A stretch of DNA of 64,000 nt from Rhodospirillales bacterium BBD 1991-14. Its GTDB lineage: Bacteria > Pseudomonadota > Alphaproteobacteria > Kiloniellales > Kiloniellaceae. Location of the stretch: assembly GCA_001657395.1 (NCBI GenBank), contig LYSY01000002.1, positions 434,001 through 498,000 on the forward strand, written 5' to 3'. A model generated the notes under the pieces. The model did no database searches and had not been told where the DNA came from. It was given only the letters and a program-made list of their open reading frames with translations. How positions within the stretch are numbered: position 1 is the stretch's first letter; the number at the start of each line of letters is the position of its first letter. Shown piece by piece: positions 1 to 9,680 of the stretch. Made by a program: the position numbers and the translations under genes.

Positions 1-1277
1 AGGACCGGGTCGGCGAGGTGGTGAACGGAATCGTCAAGCGCAACGAGTTCGGCAACGTGACCATCGACCTCGGCCGCGCCGAGGCGCTGATGCGCCGCGA
101 CGAGACGCTGCCGCGGGAGTCCTTCCGCACCGGCGACCGGGTGCGCGGCTACATCTACGACGTGCGCGAGGAACAGCGCGGCCCGCAGATTTTCGTCTCG
201 CGCAGCCATCCGCAGTTCATGGCCAAGCTCTTCGCCCAGGAAGTTCCTGAAATCTATGACGGAATCATCGAACTGAAGGCCGTCGCCCGCGATCCCGGCA
301 GCCGCGCCAAGATCGCCGTCATTTCCTACGATTCCTCCATCGATCCGGTGGGCGCCTGCGTGGGCATGCGCGGCAGCCGGGTCCAGGCCGTGGTCAGCGA
401 GCTGCAGGGCGAGAAGATCGACATCATTCCCTGGTCGGAAGACACCGCGACCTTCGTTGTCAACGCCCTGGCGCCGGCTGAGGTGAGCAAGGTGGTGCTG
501 GACGAGGACCAGGGTCGGATCGAAGTGGTGGTGCCCGACGATCAGCTCTCGCTGGCCATCGGCCGGCGCGGTCAGAATGTGCGCCTCGCGTCCATTCTCA
601 CCGGCTGGGACATCGACATCATGACCGAGGAGACGGAGTCGCGCCGCCGCCAGGACGAGTTCCGCGCCCGCTCCCAGATGTTCATCGACGCCCTTGATGT
701 CGACGACGTGATTGCCCACCTCTTGGTTGCCGAGGGCTTCACGGCCCTGGAGCAGGTGGCCTTCGTGCCGGTCGAGGAGCTGGCGCAGATCGAAGGCTTC
801 GACGAGGAGGTGGCCGAAGAGCTGCGTGCCCGGGCCCGCTCCTACCTCGAGGAAATGGACCGCATCAACGAGGAACGCCGGCGCGAGCTGGGCGTGACCG
901 ACGAGCTGACCGAGCTGGAAGGCCTGTCGCCCTCGCTGCTCGTCACGCTCGGCGAGTTGGGCGTGCTGACCCTGGACGACCTTGCCGATCTCTCGGCCGA
1001 CGAGTTGCGCTTCGCGTCTTCGAGCCTGCGGGGCGAGACCACGCTGGAGGGCATGGCCGGGCTTTCCGAGAAGGAAGTCGAAGAGGTGCTGGCCGGCAGC
1101 CCGATGACCCAGGACCAGGCGAACGGCATCATCATGGCCGCGCGCGCCCACTGGTTCGAGGACGAGGAAGACGCCGCCGAGGCTGCCGCTCCAGAGGCTG
1201 TAGCGCCGGAGGGTGAAGAGGCCGCCCAGCCGGAAAGCCAGCCAGAGGTTCAGGCAGAAAATCAGCCGGAAAGCTAA
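1..1277 (+). CDS. nusA: Transcription termination/antitermination factor NusA (5' partial)
   Basis: NusA binds RNA polymerase and nascent RNA and controls pausing, termination and antitermination. The frame is open from the window edge (codons before the first possible start read DRVGE), so the N-terminal RNA-polymerase-binding domain lies outside. What remains is the S1 domain, two KH domains (GACVGMRGSRVQAV and LAIGRRGQNVRLAS), then helix-hairpin-helix repeats of the alphaproteobacterial C-terminus (for example VEELAQIEGFDEEVAEEL), ending in an acidic Glu/Ala-rich tail. It is followed after 28 bp by the YlxR-type gene, the classical nusA operon order. rimP would be expected just upstream, outside the window. 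The identification is firm. Confidence 0.97.
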   Translation, partial: DRVGEVVNGIVKRNEFGNVTIDLGRAEALMRRDETLPRESFRTGDRVRGYIYDVREEQRGPQIFVSRSHPQFMAKLFAQEVPEIYDGIIELKAVARDPGSRAKIAVISYDSSIDPVGACVGMRGSRVQAVVSELQGEKIDIIPWSEDTATFVVNALAPAEVSKVVLDEDQGRIEVVVPDDQLSLAIGRRGQNVRLASILTGWDIDIMTEETESRRRQDEFRARSQMFIDALDVDDVIAHLLVAEGFTALEQVAFVPVEELAQIEGFDEEVAEELRARARSYLEEMDRINEERRRELGVTDELTELEGLSPSLLVTLGELGVLTLDDLADLSADELRFASSSLRGETTLEGMAGLSEKEVEEVLAGSPMTQDQANGIIMAARAHWFEDEEDAAEAAAPEAVAPEGEEAAQPESQPEVQAENQPES

Positions 1278-1305
1278 GCGGCTGAAGGATTTAAGCGAAG
1301 GAGGC

Positions 1306-2010
1306 ATGTTGGCAACGACCGCCGAAAGCAAGCACAGCCGCCGCCCTGCGGGCGGCGCGGGCGCCACCGCCAAGGCGCCGCGGCAACCGCTGCGGCGCTG
1401 TCTGGCCAGTGGTGCCGTCTTGCCCAAGGCGGACTTGTTGCGGTTCGCCGTCGACCCCGAGGGCCAGGTGGTTCCCGATCTTGGCGAGCGTCTGCCCGGC
1501 AGGGGTTTGTGGTTGCAGCCGCGCCGCGATATGATGGAAAAGGCGTGCAAAAAGAACCTTTTTGCCAGGGCGGCGAAAAGGCAGCTTCGTGTGCCTTCCG
1601 ATCTTGTCGAGCAAGTCGAGCTCTTGGCCTTGCGGCGGTGTCTCGATCAGCTTGGGCTGGCACGGCGGGCGGGTTCCGTTGTCGTCGGCTATGAGAAGGT
1701 CAAGGCGGCGCTGAAGGCGGACCGCATCGGGCTGTTGCTGCAGGCCGAAGACGGCGCCGCGGACGGAACCGACAAGCTGCGGGCCCTGGCGCAGGCGGTA
1801 GGCAAAGGAACGGCCGTCCAGTCGTTCTGCGACGCCGCGGCTTTGGGCGCTGCCTTGGGGCGGCCTGCGGCCGTCCATGTCGGTGTGATGCGGGGCCGCT
1901 TTGCGGCGGCCCTGGAGAGGGATGTGGAGCGCCTTGCGGGTCTGCGGGGCGGTCAGGATCGAGGAAACGGGGTTGGGCGCCCAACCGAAGGTGAGCGCTG
2001 GAGCACATGA
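1306..2010 (+). CDS. ylxR: YlxR-family RNA-binding protein with C-terminal L7Ae-like domain
   Basis: A 234-residue protein made of a DUF448/YlxR domain (about residues 25-100, with [28 protein letters not shown]) followed by an L7Ae/L30e-like RNA-binding part (about 110-205, [22 protein letters not shown]). The start is the ATG behind the strong ribosome-binding site GAAGGAGG; an in-frame extension upstream would overlap the end of nusA. The stop overlaps the infB start as ATGA, indicating translational coupling. YlxR proteins are nucleoid/RNA-binding factors linked to the translation operon. Here the usual RxCxxC-like motif has lost its second cysteine. The exact role is not established. Confidence 0.88.
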   Translation: MLATTAESKHSRRPAGGAGATAKAPRQPLRRCLASGAVLPKADLLRFAVDPEGQVVPDLGERLPGRGLWLQPRRDMMEKACKKNLFARAAKRQLRVPSDLVEQVELLALRRCLDQLGLARRAGSVVVGYEKVKAALKADRIGLLLQAEDGAADGTDKLRALAQAVGKGTAVQSFCDAAALGAALGRPAAVHVGVMRGRFAAALERDVERLAGLRGGQDRGNGVGRPTEGERWST

Positions 2011-4595
2011 CGACAAGCAAGGAAAGCGAAGCCAAGAGGCCGTTGAAGCTGAACCGGCCGGGCAAGCTGCAGCTGAAGAAGACGGTTGAGACGGGCCAGG
2101 TGCGCCAGAGCTTCAGCCATGGCCGGAGCAAGGCGGTTACCGTTGAGGTGAAGCGCAGCCGCACCTTTGAGCGCGGCTCTTCCGGCCGCATGAAGGAGGT
2201 CACCGAGTCCGGCAAGGAAGCGGAGAACGTCCTCGCCGAAGCTGCGGACGCCGCCCCCGTCGAGACGGTGGAGGAGAAGCCGAGCAGCAAGCATCACCTC
2301 TCCGCCGAGGAGCGGGCGAGCCGCGCACGGGCCTTGGAGATTGCCAAGGAGGAAGAGGCCAGCCGGCGCGAGCGCGAGGCTGAAGAGGCGGAACGCCGCG
2401 CCGAGCAGGCCAAGCTGGCCGCTGAGGAGCGGGAGCGCCGCGAGGCCGAGGAAGAGGCCGAGCGCGCCAAGGCTGCCGAAGAGGCAAAGCGTCAGGCCGA
2501 ACTCGAAGCCGAACGTGCGGCCCAGCAGGCTGCGGCCGCAGCGCCGGCGGAGCCGGCAGCGGCGCCGGCCGCAACTCCGGCCGCCAAGCCGGCGCCCAAG
2601 GCCAAAACGGGTGAAGGCGACGACGCGGCCGGACGCGTAAAGCGCAAACCCGCGGTGCCTCCCAAGGCGACGCCCGGCCGCCGCGGCGAGCAGCGCCGGC
2701 GCTCCGGCAAACTGACCATCAGCCAGGCCCTGGACGGCCAGGAGACGCGCCAGCGCTCCCTGGCTTCGGTGAAGCGCCAGCGCGAAAAGCAGCTGCGCGC
2801 CAGTGCCGGCCATCAGCCGCACCAGCCGCCGCAGAAGGTTATCCGCGAGGTCGTCGTACCGGAGATCATCACGGTGCAGGAGCTGGCCAACCGCATGGCC
2901 GCGCGCGGCGCCGATGTTGTGAAAGCACTGATGAAGATGGGGGTTATGGCGACCATCACCCAGTCGATCGACGCCGACACGGCAGAGCTTGTGGTCGAGG
3001 AATTCGGCCACAAGATCAAGCGCGTCTCCGCTTCCGACGTGGAAATCGGCATGCGCGGAGCCGACGACGACCCAGAGGCTCTCCAGGTGCGGCCGCCGGT
3101 GGTCACCGTCATGGGCCACGTCGACCACGGCAAGACGTCGTTGCTCGACGCCCTGCGGTCGACCGACGTGGTCTCCGGCGAGGCCGGCGGCATCACCCAG
3201 CATATCGGCGCCTATCAGGTGCGCCTGGCCTCCGGCGAGCGGATTACTTTCGTCGATACGCCGGGCCACGCCGCCTTCACCGAGATGCGTTCGCGTGGTG
3301 CCAACGTCACCGACATCGTGATCCTGGTGGTCGCCGCGGACGACGGCATCAAGGAGCAGACGGTTGAGGCGATCAATCACGCCAAGGCCGCCGAGGTTCC
3401 GATCATCGTGGCGATCAACAAGATCGACAAACCGGGTGCCGATTCCGCGCGGGTGAAGCAGGAACTGCTGCAGCACGAGCTGATCGTCGAAGACATGGGC
3501 GGCGACATTCTGGCCATCGAGGTTTCCGCCACGGAGCGAACCAATCTCGACAAGCTCGAGGAAGCTATCCTGCTGCAGGCCGAGCTTCTGGAACTGAAGG
3601 CCAACCCCGACCGCGTGGCCGAAGGCGTGGTGGTCGAGGCCAAGCTGGAGCGCGGCCGCGGGTCGGTGGCCACCGTCCTGGTGCAGCGCGGTACCCTGCA
3701 GGTCGGCGACATCTTCGTGGCCGGCAGCGAGTGGGGGCGCGTGCGCGCGCTGGTGAACGAGCGCGGCGAGCAGGTCAAGGAAGCCGGCCCGGCGGTTCCG
3801 GTGGAGGTACTCGGTCTGAACGGCACCCCCCTTGCGGGCGACGACTTCACGGTCATGGAGAACGAGAGCCGCGCCCGCGAAATCGCCGAGTACCGTCAGC
3901 GCACCCGGCGTGAGAGCGAGATCACCGCATCCGGCCGCGGCACGCTGGAACAGATGATGAGCCGCATCAAGGAGGGCGAGGCCAGCGAGCTGCCGGTCGT
4001 CGTCAAGTCCGACGTGCATGGCTCGATGGAAGCGATTGTCAGCAGCTTCGAGAAGCTGGGCAACGAAGAGGTCAAGGTGCGCGTGCTGCACAGCGGCGTC
4101 GGCGGCATCAACGAGTCCGACGTCACGCTGGCCGGGGCAACCGGGGCCATCATCGTCGCCTTCAACGTGCGCGCCAATCCGCAGGCCCGCGAACTGGCGC
4201 GCCGCGATTCCGTCGATATCCGCTACTACTCGATCATCTACGACGTGGTGGACGATGTGAAGGCGGCCCTCAGCGGCCTGCTTGCGCCCAAGCAGCAGGA
4301 GCAGTTCCTGGGCTATGCCGAGATCCGCCAGGTGTTCTCCAACTCCAAGGTCGGCAAGGTGGCGGGCTGCATGATCACCGAGGGCCTGGTCAAGCGCGGC
4401 GCCAAGGTGCGCCTGCTGCGCGACAACGTGGTGATCCACGACGGCACGCTGAAGACCCTGCGGCGTTTCAAGGACGAGGTGCGGGAAGTGAAGGAAGGTT
4501 ATGAGTGCGGCATGGCCTTCGAGAACTACACCGACATCCAGGTAAGCGATCAGATCGAGTGCTACGAGATCCAAGAGGTGGCCCGCGCCCTCTAG
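2007..4595 (+). CDS. infB: Translation initiation factor IF-2
   Basis: GTPase that brings initiator fMet-tRNA to the 30S subunit and promotes subunit joining. At 862 residues it has the long alphaproteobacterial form. A charged Ala/Glu/Arg-rich, probably coiled-coil N-terminal segment fills about residues 90-200. An IF2_N-type domain follows around 290-350 ([14 protein letters not shown]). The GTPase core has G1 GHVDHGKT at 370-377, G3 DTPGH from 417 and G4 NKID at 471-474, followed by the beta-barrel and C-terminal tRNA-binding domains. The ATG overlaps the stop of ylxR. Length and motifs are complete. Confidence 0.98.
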   Translation: MTTSKESEAKRPLKLNRPGKLQLKKTVETGQVRQSFSHGRSKAVTVEVKRSRTFERGSSGRMKEVTESGKEAENVLAEAADAAPVETVEEKPSSKHHLSAEERASRARALEIAKEEEASRREREAEEAERRAEQAKLAAEERERREAEEEAERAKAAEEAKRQAELEAERAAQQAAAAAPAEPAAAPAATPAAKPAPKAKTGEGDDAAGRVKRKPAVPPKATPGRRGEQRRRSGKLTISQALDGQETRQRSLASVKRQREKQLRASAGHQPHQPPQKVIREVVVPEIITVQELANRMAARGADVVKALMKMGVMATITQSIDADTAELVVEEFGHKIKRVSASDVEIGMRGADDDPEALQVRPPVVTVMGHVDHGKTSLLDALRSTDVVSGEAGGITQHIGAYQVRLASGERITFVDTPGHAAFTEMRSRGANVTDIVILVVAADDGIKEQTVEAINHAKAAEVPIIVAINKIDKPGADSARVKQELLQHELIVEDMGGDILAIEVSATERTNLDKLEEAILLQAELLELKANPDRVAEGVVVEAKLERGRGSVATVLVQRGTLQVGDIFVAGSEWGRVRALVNERGEQVKEAGPAVPVEVLGLNGTPLAGDDFTVMENESRAREIAEYRQRTRRESEITASGRGTLEQMMSRIKEGEASELPVVVKSDVHGSMEAIVSSFEKLGNEEVKVRVLHSGVGGINESDVTLAGATGAIIVAFNVRANPQARELARRDSVDIRYYSIIYDVVDDVKAALSGLLAPKQQEQFLGYAEIRQVFSNSKVGKVAGCMITEGLVKRGAKVRLLRDNVVIHDGTLKTLRRFKDEVREVKEGYECGMAFENYTDIQVSDQIECYEIQEVARAL

Positions 4596-4665
4596 CGTTT
4601 CCACTGCCTGCTGGCCTTGAGGTCAGGGGCGGCGGCCCGCAGCAGGCGAAGAGCCGGTAAAGGCC

Positions 4666-5214
4666 ATGGCTGCACAGCGACATCAATCCAGGCGCGGCCG
4701 CGCCCCGTCATCGGGCCAGCGTGCGCCCAGTCAACGCGGAGCGGGGCAACGCGCACCCAGCCAACGCCAGCTGCGGGTCGGCGAGGAACTGCGGCATGCT
4801 TTGTCGCGCATCCTCGCGCGGGGCGAGCTGCACGACCCGGCGTTGAGTGATCTCAGTCTGACGGTCACCGAAGTGCGGATCAGCCCCGACCTGAAGAACG
4901 CCACGGCCTTCGTCGTGCCGCTCGGCGGTGGCGACAGCGCCGAGGCCCTGGACGCGCTCGACCGCGCCAGCGCCTTTCTGCGCAGCCAGCTGGGCCGCGA
5001 GGTCCATCTGCGGCACGTGCCGCGGCTGTCCTTTCAGGCCGACGGCAGCTTCGACGAGGCGCAGAAGATCAACGCCCTGCTGCACAAGCCGCGGGTGTCC
5101 CGCGATATCGAGCAGCCGGACACGGGCGAGTCCGATTCTGGTGACCCGGACCATGAGGTCCCCGATCCTGGCATCAGCGGATCGCGCGACGGCGACGAGG
5201 ACGATGGCCGCTAA
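4666..5214 (+). CDS. rbfA: Ribosome-binding factor A
   Basis: RbfA is a 30S maturation factor with a type-II KH fold that acts on the 5' end of 16S rRNA. The core occupies about residues 35-140 (LRVGEELRHALSRIL, LTVTEVRISPDLKNATAFV, LGREVHLRHVPRLSF). It is longer than the usual ~130 residues. The N-terminus is basic with a repeated QRAPSQR motif, and the last ~35 residues are Asp/Glu/Ser-rich. It follows infB after 70 bp, and its end overlaps the truB start by 11 bp, so translation is probably coupled. Confidence 0.95.
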   Translation: MAAQRHQSRRGRAPSSGQRAPSQRGAGQRAPSQRQLRVGEELRHALSRILARGELHDPALSDLSLTVTEVRISPDLKNATAFVVPLGGGDSAEALDALDRASAFLRSQLGREVHLRHVPRLSFQADGSFDEAQKINALLHKPRVSRDIEQPDTGESDSGDPDHEVPDPGISGSRDGDEDDGR

Positions 5215-6130
5215 GGGACAGGCCCAGGCAGTCAACGGCTGGCTGGTGGTCGACAAGCCGCTGGGCATCACCTCGACCCAGGTGGTCGGCCGCGTGCGCC
5301 GCGTTCTGCGGCCGCGCAAGCTGGGCCACGGCGGCACCCTGGATCCGCTCGCCACCGGCCTGCTGCCCATCGCCATGGGCGAGGCGACCAAGACGGTCTC
5401 CTATGTCATGGATGGACGAAAGTCCTATCGCTTCACCCTGCGCTGGGGCCAGGCGACGGAGACCGACGACGCCGAAGGGGCGGTGATCGAAGAGTCGGAC
5501 CAGCGCCCGGAGGCTGCGGCGATCGAGGCCGTCCTGCCCGACTTCACCGGCGAGATCGAGCAGATCCCGCCGCTCTACTCGGCCATCAAGGTGGGGGGGC
5601 GGCGCGCCTATGACCTGGCCCGTGCCCAGGCGGACTTTGAGCTGAAGGCCCGCACGGTGACGGTGTACAAGCTGACCCTGACGGAAGTGCCGGATCGCGA
5701 CCACGCCGTTTTCGAGGTGGTCTGCGGCAAGGGCACCTATATGCGTTCGCTCGCCCGCGACCTGGGGCGCGCCACCGGCACCGTCGCCCATATCACCGAG
5801 CTCCGGCGATTAACCGTAGGTCCGTTTACCGAAGACGACGCGATTTCGCTGGAATCTTTGGAATCCATGGGGCATAGTCCCGCCGCCTTGGAGCAGGTGC
5901 TCCCGGTTGAGACCGCGCTGGACGACATCCCGGCGCTGGCCTTGTCCGAAACCGAGGCGAACCGCCTGCGTTGCGGGCAGGCCGTGTCCATGGTGGCACG
6001 TGCCCACCGCGACCGCATTCGTGACCTCCGGAACGGAGCCATCGTCTTCGCCACCTCTGGCGGCAAGCCGGTGGCCCTGGCCCGTTACGAAGCCGGCGGC
6101 ATTCACCCGGTTCGGGTTTTGAATCTTTAG
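5204..6130 (+). CDS. truB: tRNA pseudouridine(55) synthase TruB
   Basis: Converts U55 in the T-loop of tRNAs to pseudouridine. The 308-residue product has the TruB signature [15 protein letters not shown] with the catalytic Asp at residue 47, the entry motif [13 protein letters not shown], the KxY-type segment [20 protein letters not shown] and [14 protein letters not shown]. The ATG at the 3' end of rbfA gives a normal family length; the frame stays open further upstream, but only inside rbfA. It is followed 17 bp later by rpsO, the usual gene order. Confidence 0.96.
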   Translation: MAAKGQAQAVNGWLVVDKPLGITSTQVVGRVRRVLRPRKLGHGGTLDPLATGLLPIAMGEATKTVSYVMDGRKSYRFTLRWGQATETDDAEGAVIEESDQRPEAAAIEAVLPDFTGEIEQIPPLYSAIKVGGRRAYDLARAQADFELKARTVTVYKLTLTEVPDRDHAVFEVVCGKGTYMRSLARDLGRATGTVAHITELRRLTVGPFTEDDAISLESLESMGHSPAALEQVLPVETALDDIPALALSETEANRLRCGQAVSMVARAHRDRIRDLRNGAIVFATSGGKPVALARYEAGGIHPVRVLNL

Positions 6131-6147
6131 AATTACGGAGACAGACG

Positions 6148-6417
6148 ATGTCGATCACTGCCGAGCGCAAGACTGCGCTGATCGAAGAGTATGGGACCCA
6201 CACGGGCGACACCGGGTCGCCGGAAGTTCAGGTTGCGATCCTCACCGAGCGCATTGTGAACCTGACCGACCACCTGAAGACCCACAAAAAGGACTTCCAC
6301 TCGCGTCGCGGCCTGCTGGTCATGGTTGGCCAGCGCCGGCGCCTGCTGGACTACGTTAAGGCCAAGGACAAGGCACGCTACGAGGGCCTGATCCAACGCC
6401 TGGGCCTGCGCCGCTAA
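6148..6417 (+). CDS. rpsO: 30S ribosomal protein S15
   Basis: S15 binds the central domain of 16S rRNA early in 30S assembly and contacts 23S rRNA in an intersubunit bridge. The 89-residue length is standard, with typical segments [33 protein letters not shown] and [11 protein letters not shown]. An AGACAGACG stretch sits just before the ATG. It lies between truB and pnp as in many proteobacteria. S15 autoregulation through its leader is known in other species but no specific leader structure was verified here. Confidence 0.98.
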   Translation: MSITAERKTALIEEYGTHTGDTGSPEVQVAILTERIVNLTDHLKTHKKDFHSRRGLLVMVGQRRRLLDYVKAKDKARYEGLIQRLGLRR

Positions 6418-6576
6418 GGCGGGCCGATCATGACCGCGCTGCGCGCCGCCGGGTTTCCGCCGTCTTTCGAGGATTGCGGAGGTCTGCGGCGCAGGCGCGG
6501 ACGAAGAGTACGAATGACTGCATGTGACATCGTGACAACGCCGGCACGATGGCTCTTTGGAGGGCCGGGCCGACGT

Positions 6577-6647
6577 AAGGGGCGTCAGGATTCTGGGACA
6601 CCAGAGTCCCGGGCGCCCCTTGCGCGGGTCCGGCGCTTTGCTTTTTT
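6577..6647 (+). terminator. Hairpin and T-run between rpsO and pnp (terminator or RNase-processed leader)
   Basis: An 8-bp stem (6577-6584 with 6614-6621, AAGGGGCG/CGCCCCTT) encloses a second possible stem, with alternatives GGGAC/GTCCC or TCTGG/CCAGA. A short GCGC/GCGC hairpin at 6622-6636 runs into TTTGCTTTTTT (6637-6647). This is what a factor-independent terminator looks like, but pnp starts only 43 bp later. In Escherichia coli the rpsO-pnp gap holds both a terminator and an RNase III-cut stem used in PNPase autoregulation, so partial readthrough with processing is plausible. Confidence 0.55.
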
Positions 6648-6690
6648 GGCAAATGACCAACCGGCGTAAGGTTGGAAGGACCTGATTTGA

Positions 6691-8799
6691 ATGTTTGATA
6701 TCCATAAGCAGGAAATCCAGTGGGGCGGCCGCACGCTGACCCTGGAAACCGGAAAGATCGCACGCCAGGCCAATGGCGCCGTCATGGCAACCTATGGTGA
6801 GACGGTGGTGCTCTGCACCGCGGTCGGCGAGGCTGCGCCGCGTCCGGGCATGGATTTCTTTCCGCTCACCGTGAACTACCAGGAAAAGACCTTCGCCGCC
6901 GGCAAGATTCCCGGCGGTTTTTTCAAGCGCGAAGGGCGCCCCTCTGAAAAGGAGACGCTGGTCTCCCGCCTGATCGACCGGCCGATCCGGCCGCTTTTCG
7001 CCAAGGGCTACAAGAACGAGACCCAGGTGATCTGCACCGTCCTCAGCCACGATCTGGAGAACGATCCCGATATCGTGGCCATGGTCGGCGCCTCGGCCGC
7101 CCTCACCATCTCCGGTCTGCCGTTCCTCGGCCCCATCGGCGGTGCAAGGGTCGGCTACAAGGACGGCGAGTACGTGCTGAACCCGCTGATGGACGAGATG
7201 GAGGACGCGGCTCTTGATCTGGTCCTCGCCGGCACCCGCGAAGGCGTGCTGATGGTCGAGTCCGAGGCGCATGAGCTTTCCGAAGAGATCATGCTGGGCG
7301 CGGTGAACTTCGGTCACGAGCAGATGCAGCCGGTCATCGACGGCATCATCGCCCTCGCCGAGCGTTGCGCCAAGGAGCCGCGCGAAGTGCCTCCGCCGGC
7401 CCCCGAGATCGAAGAGGTCAAGGAGAAGCTGCTGGCCGGTGGCATCATGGACAAGCTCGCCGAGGCCTATACCGAGGTCGACAAGATGGAGCGCCAGTCC
7501 AAGCTGGCGGCGGTGCGCGAAGCGGCGCTGGAGCCGCTGAGCGACGAGGAGAAGGAGTTCGCCTCCGGCCTCTTCAAGTCGCTGGAAAGCGACGTCGTGC
7601 GCGGCAACATCCTGAAGGGGACCAAGCGCATCGACGGCCGCACCACCACGGACATCCGCCCGATCGTGTCGGAGGTCGGCGTGCTGCCTCTGACCCACGG
7701 TTCTGCGCTCTTCACCCGCGGCGAGACCCAGGCCCTGGCGACCACCACGCTGGGCACCGGCCAGGACGAGCAGCTGATCGACTCCCTGGAGGGCAGCTAC
7801 CGCGAACACTTCATGCTGCACTACAACTTCCCGCCTTACTCGGTGGGTGAGTGCAGCTTCCGCCTGGCCCCGGGCCGCCGCGAAATCGGCCACGGCAAGC
7901 TGGCCTGGCGCGCCCTGCGTCCGCTGCTGCCGAGCAAGGAGGACTTCCCCTACACCATTCGCGTGGTCTCGGAGATCACCGAGTCCAACGGGTCTTCCTC
8001 CATGGCCACGGTCTGCGGTTCCTCGCTGTCGATGATGGACGCCGGCGTGCCCCTGGCGCGCCCGGTGGCCGGCATCGCCATGGGCCTGATCAAGGAGGGC
8101 GACGACTTCGCCGTGCTCTCCGACATCCTGGGCGACGAGGATCACCTCGGCGACATGGACTTCAAGGTGGCCGGCACCGAGCAGGGCATCACCTCGCTGC
8201 AGATGGACATCAAGATCACCTCGATCACCAAGGAGATCATGGCCGTCGCCCTGAACCAGGCCAAGGACGGGCGCATGCACATCCTGGGCGAGATGAACAA
8301 GGCCCTGACCACCGCGCGCGAAGGCGTCTCCGAAAACGCCCCGCGGATTACGGTCATCACGGTGCCCAAGGACAAGATCCGCGACATCATCGGCACCGGC
8401 GGCAAGGTGATCCGCGAGATCACCGAGGAAACCGGCGCCAAGATCGACATCGAGGACGACGGCACGGTGAAGGTGGCGGCCGTCGACCAGGATCAGGCCC
8501 AGGCGGCGCTCGACTGGATCAAGTCCATCGTCGCCGAGCCCGAGGTCGGTGTGATCTACGACGGCAAGGTCGTGAAGGTCGTCGACTTCGGCGCCTTCGT
8601 GAACTTCCTCGGCCCCCGCGACGGTCTCGTGCACATCAGTGAGCTGGCGCCGCAGCGCGTCGCCACCGTCGGCGACGTCGTGAACGAGGGCGACACCGTC
8701 AAGGTGAAGTGCATCGGCATGGACCGCGGCAAGGTGAAGCTCTCCATGAAGCGGGTGAACCAGGAGACCGGCGAGGACCTGGAGGCCGAGGCCAGCTAA
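6691..8799 (+). CDS. pnp: Polyribonucleotide nucleotidyltransferase (PNPase)
   Basis: 3'-5' phosphorolytic exoribonuclease of mRNA decay and part of the degradosome. The 702 residues contain two RNase PH-like domains separated by a helical linker: the first with [21 protein letters not shown], the second with [21 protein letters not shown] and the core [24 protein letters not shown] domain follows near residue 560 ([17 protein letters not shown]), then a C-terminal S1 domain ([21 protein letters not shown]). Length and order of domains are complete. It is the last gene of the nusA-pnp block. Confidence 0.98.
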   Translation: MFDIHKQEIQWGGRTLTLETGKIARQANGAVMATYGETVVLCTAVGEAAPRPGMDFFPLTVNYQEKTFAAGKIPGGFFKREGRPSEKETLVSRLIDRPIRPLFAKGYKNETQVICTVLSHDLENDPDIVAMVGASAALTISGLPFLGPIGGARVGYKDGEYVLNPLMDEMEDAALDLVLAGTREGVLMVESEAHELSEEIMLGAVNFGHEQMQPVIDGIIALAERCAKEPREVPPPAPEIEEVKEKLLAGGIMDKLAEAYTEVDKMERQSKLAAVREAALEPLSDEEKEFASGLFKSLESDVVRGNILKGTKRIDGRTTTDIRPIVSEVGVLPLTHGSALFTRGETQALATTTLGTGQDEQLIDSLEGSYREHFMLHYNFPPYSVGECSFRLAPGRREIGHGKLAWRALRPLLPSKEDFPYTIRVVSEITESNGSSSMATVCGSSLSMMDAGVPLARPVAGIAMGLIKEGDDFAVLSDILGDEDHLGDMDFKVAGTEQGITSLQMDIKITSITKEIMAVALNQAKDGRMHILGEMNKALTTAREGVSENAPRITVITVPKDKIRDIIGTGGKVIREITEETGAKIDIEDDGTVKVAAVDQDQAQAALDWIKSIVAEPEVGVIYDGKVVKVVDFGAFVNFLGPRDGLVHISELAPQRVATVGDVVNEGDTVKVKCIGMDRGKVKLSMKRVNQETGEDLEAEAS

Positions 8800-8849
8800 G
8801 GCCCGCACCCCGAAGACAGCGAACGGGCCGGCAGGGAGGACGTCTTTTC

Positions 8850-9650
8850 ATGGCTTCCCCGCCGGCCTTTTCTGTGCCGTCGCTGCGCCTGCCGCGGGTC
8901 ATGGGCCATCGCGGTGCCCTGGCGCTGGCGCCGGAGAACACCCTCGCCTCCATCGGGGCTGCCGCCGCCGCCGGGGTCACCTGGGTGGAGTTCGACGTCA
9001 TGCTGACCGGCGACCGCCAGCCGGTCCTGATGCACGACAAGACCCTGAAGCGCACGACGGGCATGCCCGGCGCCATGGCCGAGACGCCGCTTTCGGCGAT
9101 CAGCGGGCTGGATGCCAGCGCGGGTTTCGCCCGCAAGCGGGGCGCCGGCGCCGCGGCGGCATTCCGTGGCCGCGACGACTGCCGTGTCCCCACCCTGGAA
9201 GAGACCGTCGCATGCCTGCTGGCGCTCGACCTGACGCCCAACGTGGAAATCAAACCGACCCCCGGCCTGGCAGAGGAAACCGCCGCCGTCGCCCTGGAAC
9301 GGCTGCTGCCGCTCTGGCCGGAAGACCGCCTGCCCCCGCTGATCAGCGCCTTTGAGTGGGATGCATTGACGGTCGCCAGAGAGATGGCGCCGCTCTGGCC
9401 GCGCGGGCTGCTGTCGCACAAGTTCCCCAAGGACTGGCAGGCCGCCATGACCCGCTACGACTGCGCCTCCCTGCACGTGAACTGGCGGCATCTCGGCACG
9501 GCCAAGGTGCAGGCGGTGAAGGCGGCCGGCTATGCCGTCGCCAGCTATACGGTGAACCAGCTCACCGTGGCCCGCCGCCTGGTGAAGATGGGGGTCGACT
9601 GCCTCATCACCGACCGTCCCGACCGCCTGCTGGCCGGCCTGGCCGACTAG
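8850..9650 (+). CDS. ugpQ: Cytoplasmic glycerophosphodiester phosphodiesterase
   Basis: Hydrolyses deacylated phospholipids to sn-glycerol-3-phosphate plus an alcohol. The 266-residue product has the GDPD hallmarks: GHRGALALAPENT near the N-terminus with the catalytic His, WVEFDVMLTGDRQPVLMHD with metal-binding Glu/Asp and the second catalytic His, NVEIKPTPG, and a C-terminal VASYTVNQ...GVDCLITDRPD. There is no signal peptide, so it is the UgpQ rather than the periplasmic GlpQ type. The ATG follows AGGGAGGA; the frame is open further upstream only inside pnp. The ugpBAEC importer is 40 kb away in this window and would supply or share the same pool. Assignment to UgpQ is by domain and location only. 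Confidence 0.85.
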   Translation: MASPPAFSVPSLRLPRVMGHRGALALAPENTLASIGAAAAAGVTWVEFDVMLTGDRQPVLMHDKTLKRTTGMPGAMAETPLSAISGLDASAGFARKRGAGAAAAFRGRDDCRVPTLEETVACLLALDLTPNVEIKPTPGLAEETAAVALERLLPLWPEDRLPPLISAFEWDALTVAREMAPLWPRGLLSHKFPKDWQAAMTRYDCASLHVNWRHLGTAKVQAVKAAGYAVASYTVNQLTVARRLVKMGVDCLITDRPDRLLAGLAD

Positions 9651-9680
9651 AGCCAACCATTTTTGGCTTGTGGTGTTGCG

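Noticed and set aside
1953-4604. An 883-codon minus-strand open frame opposite infB
   Set aside because: It is a His/Leu/Ala-rich shadow of infB without recognisable motifs. The same holds for long antisense frames opposite pnp, fabB, regB, hldE and others.
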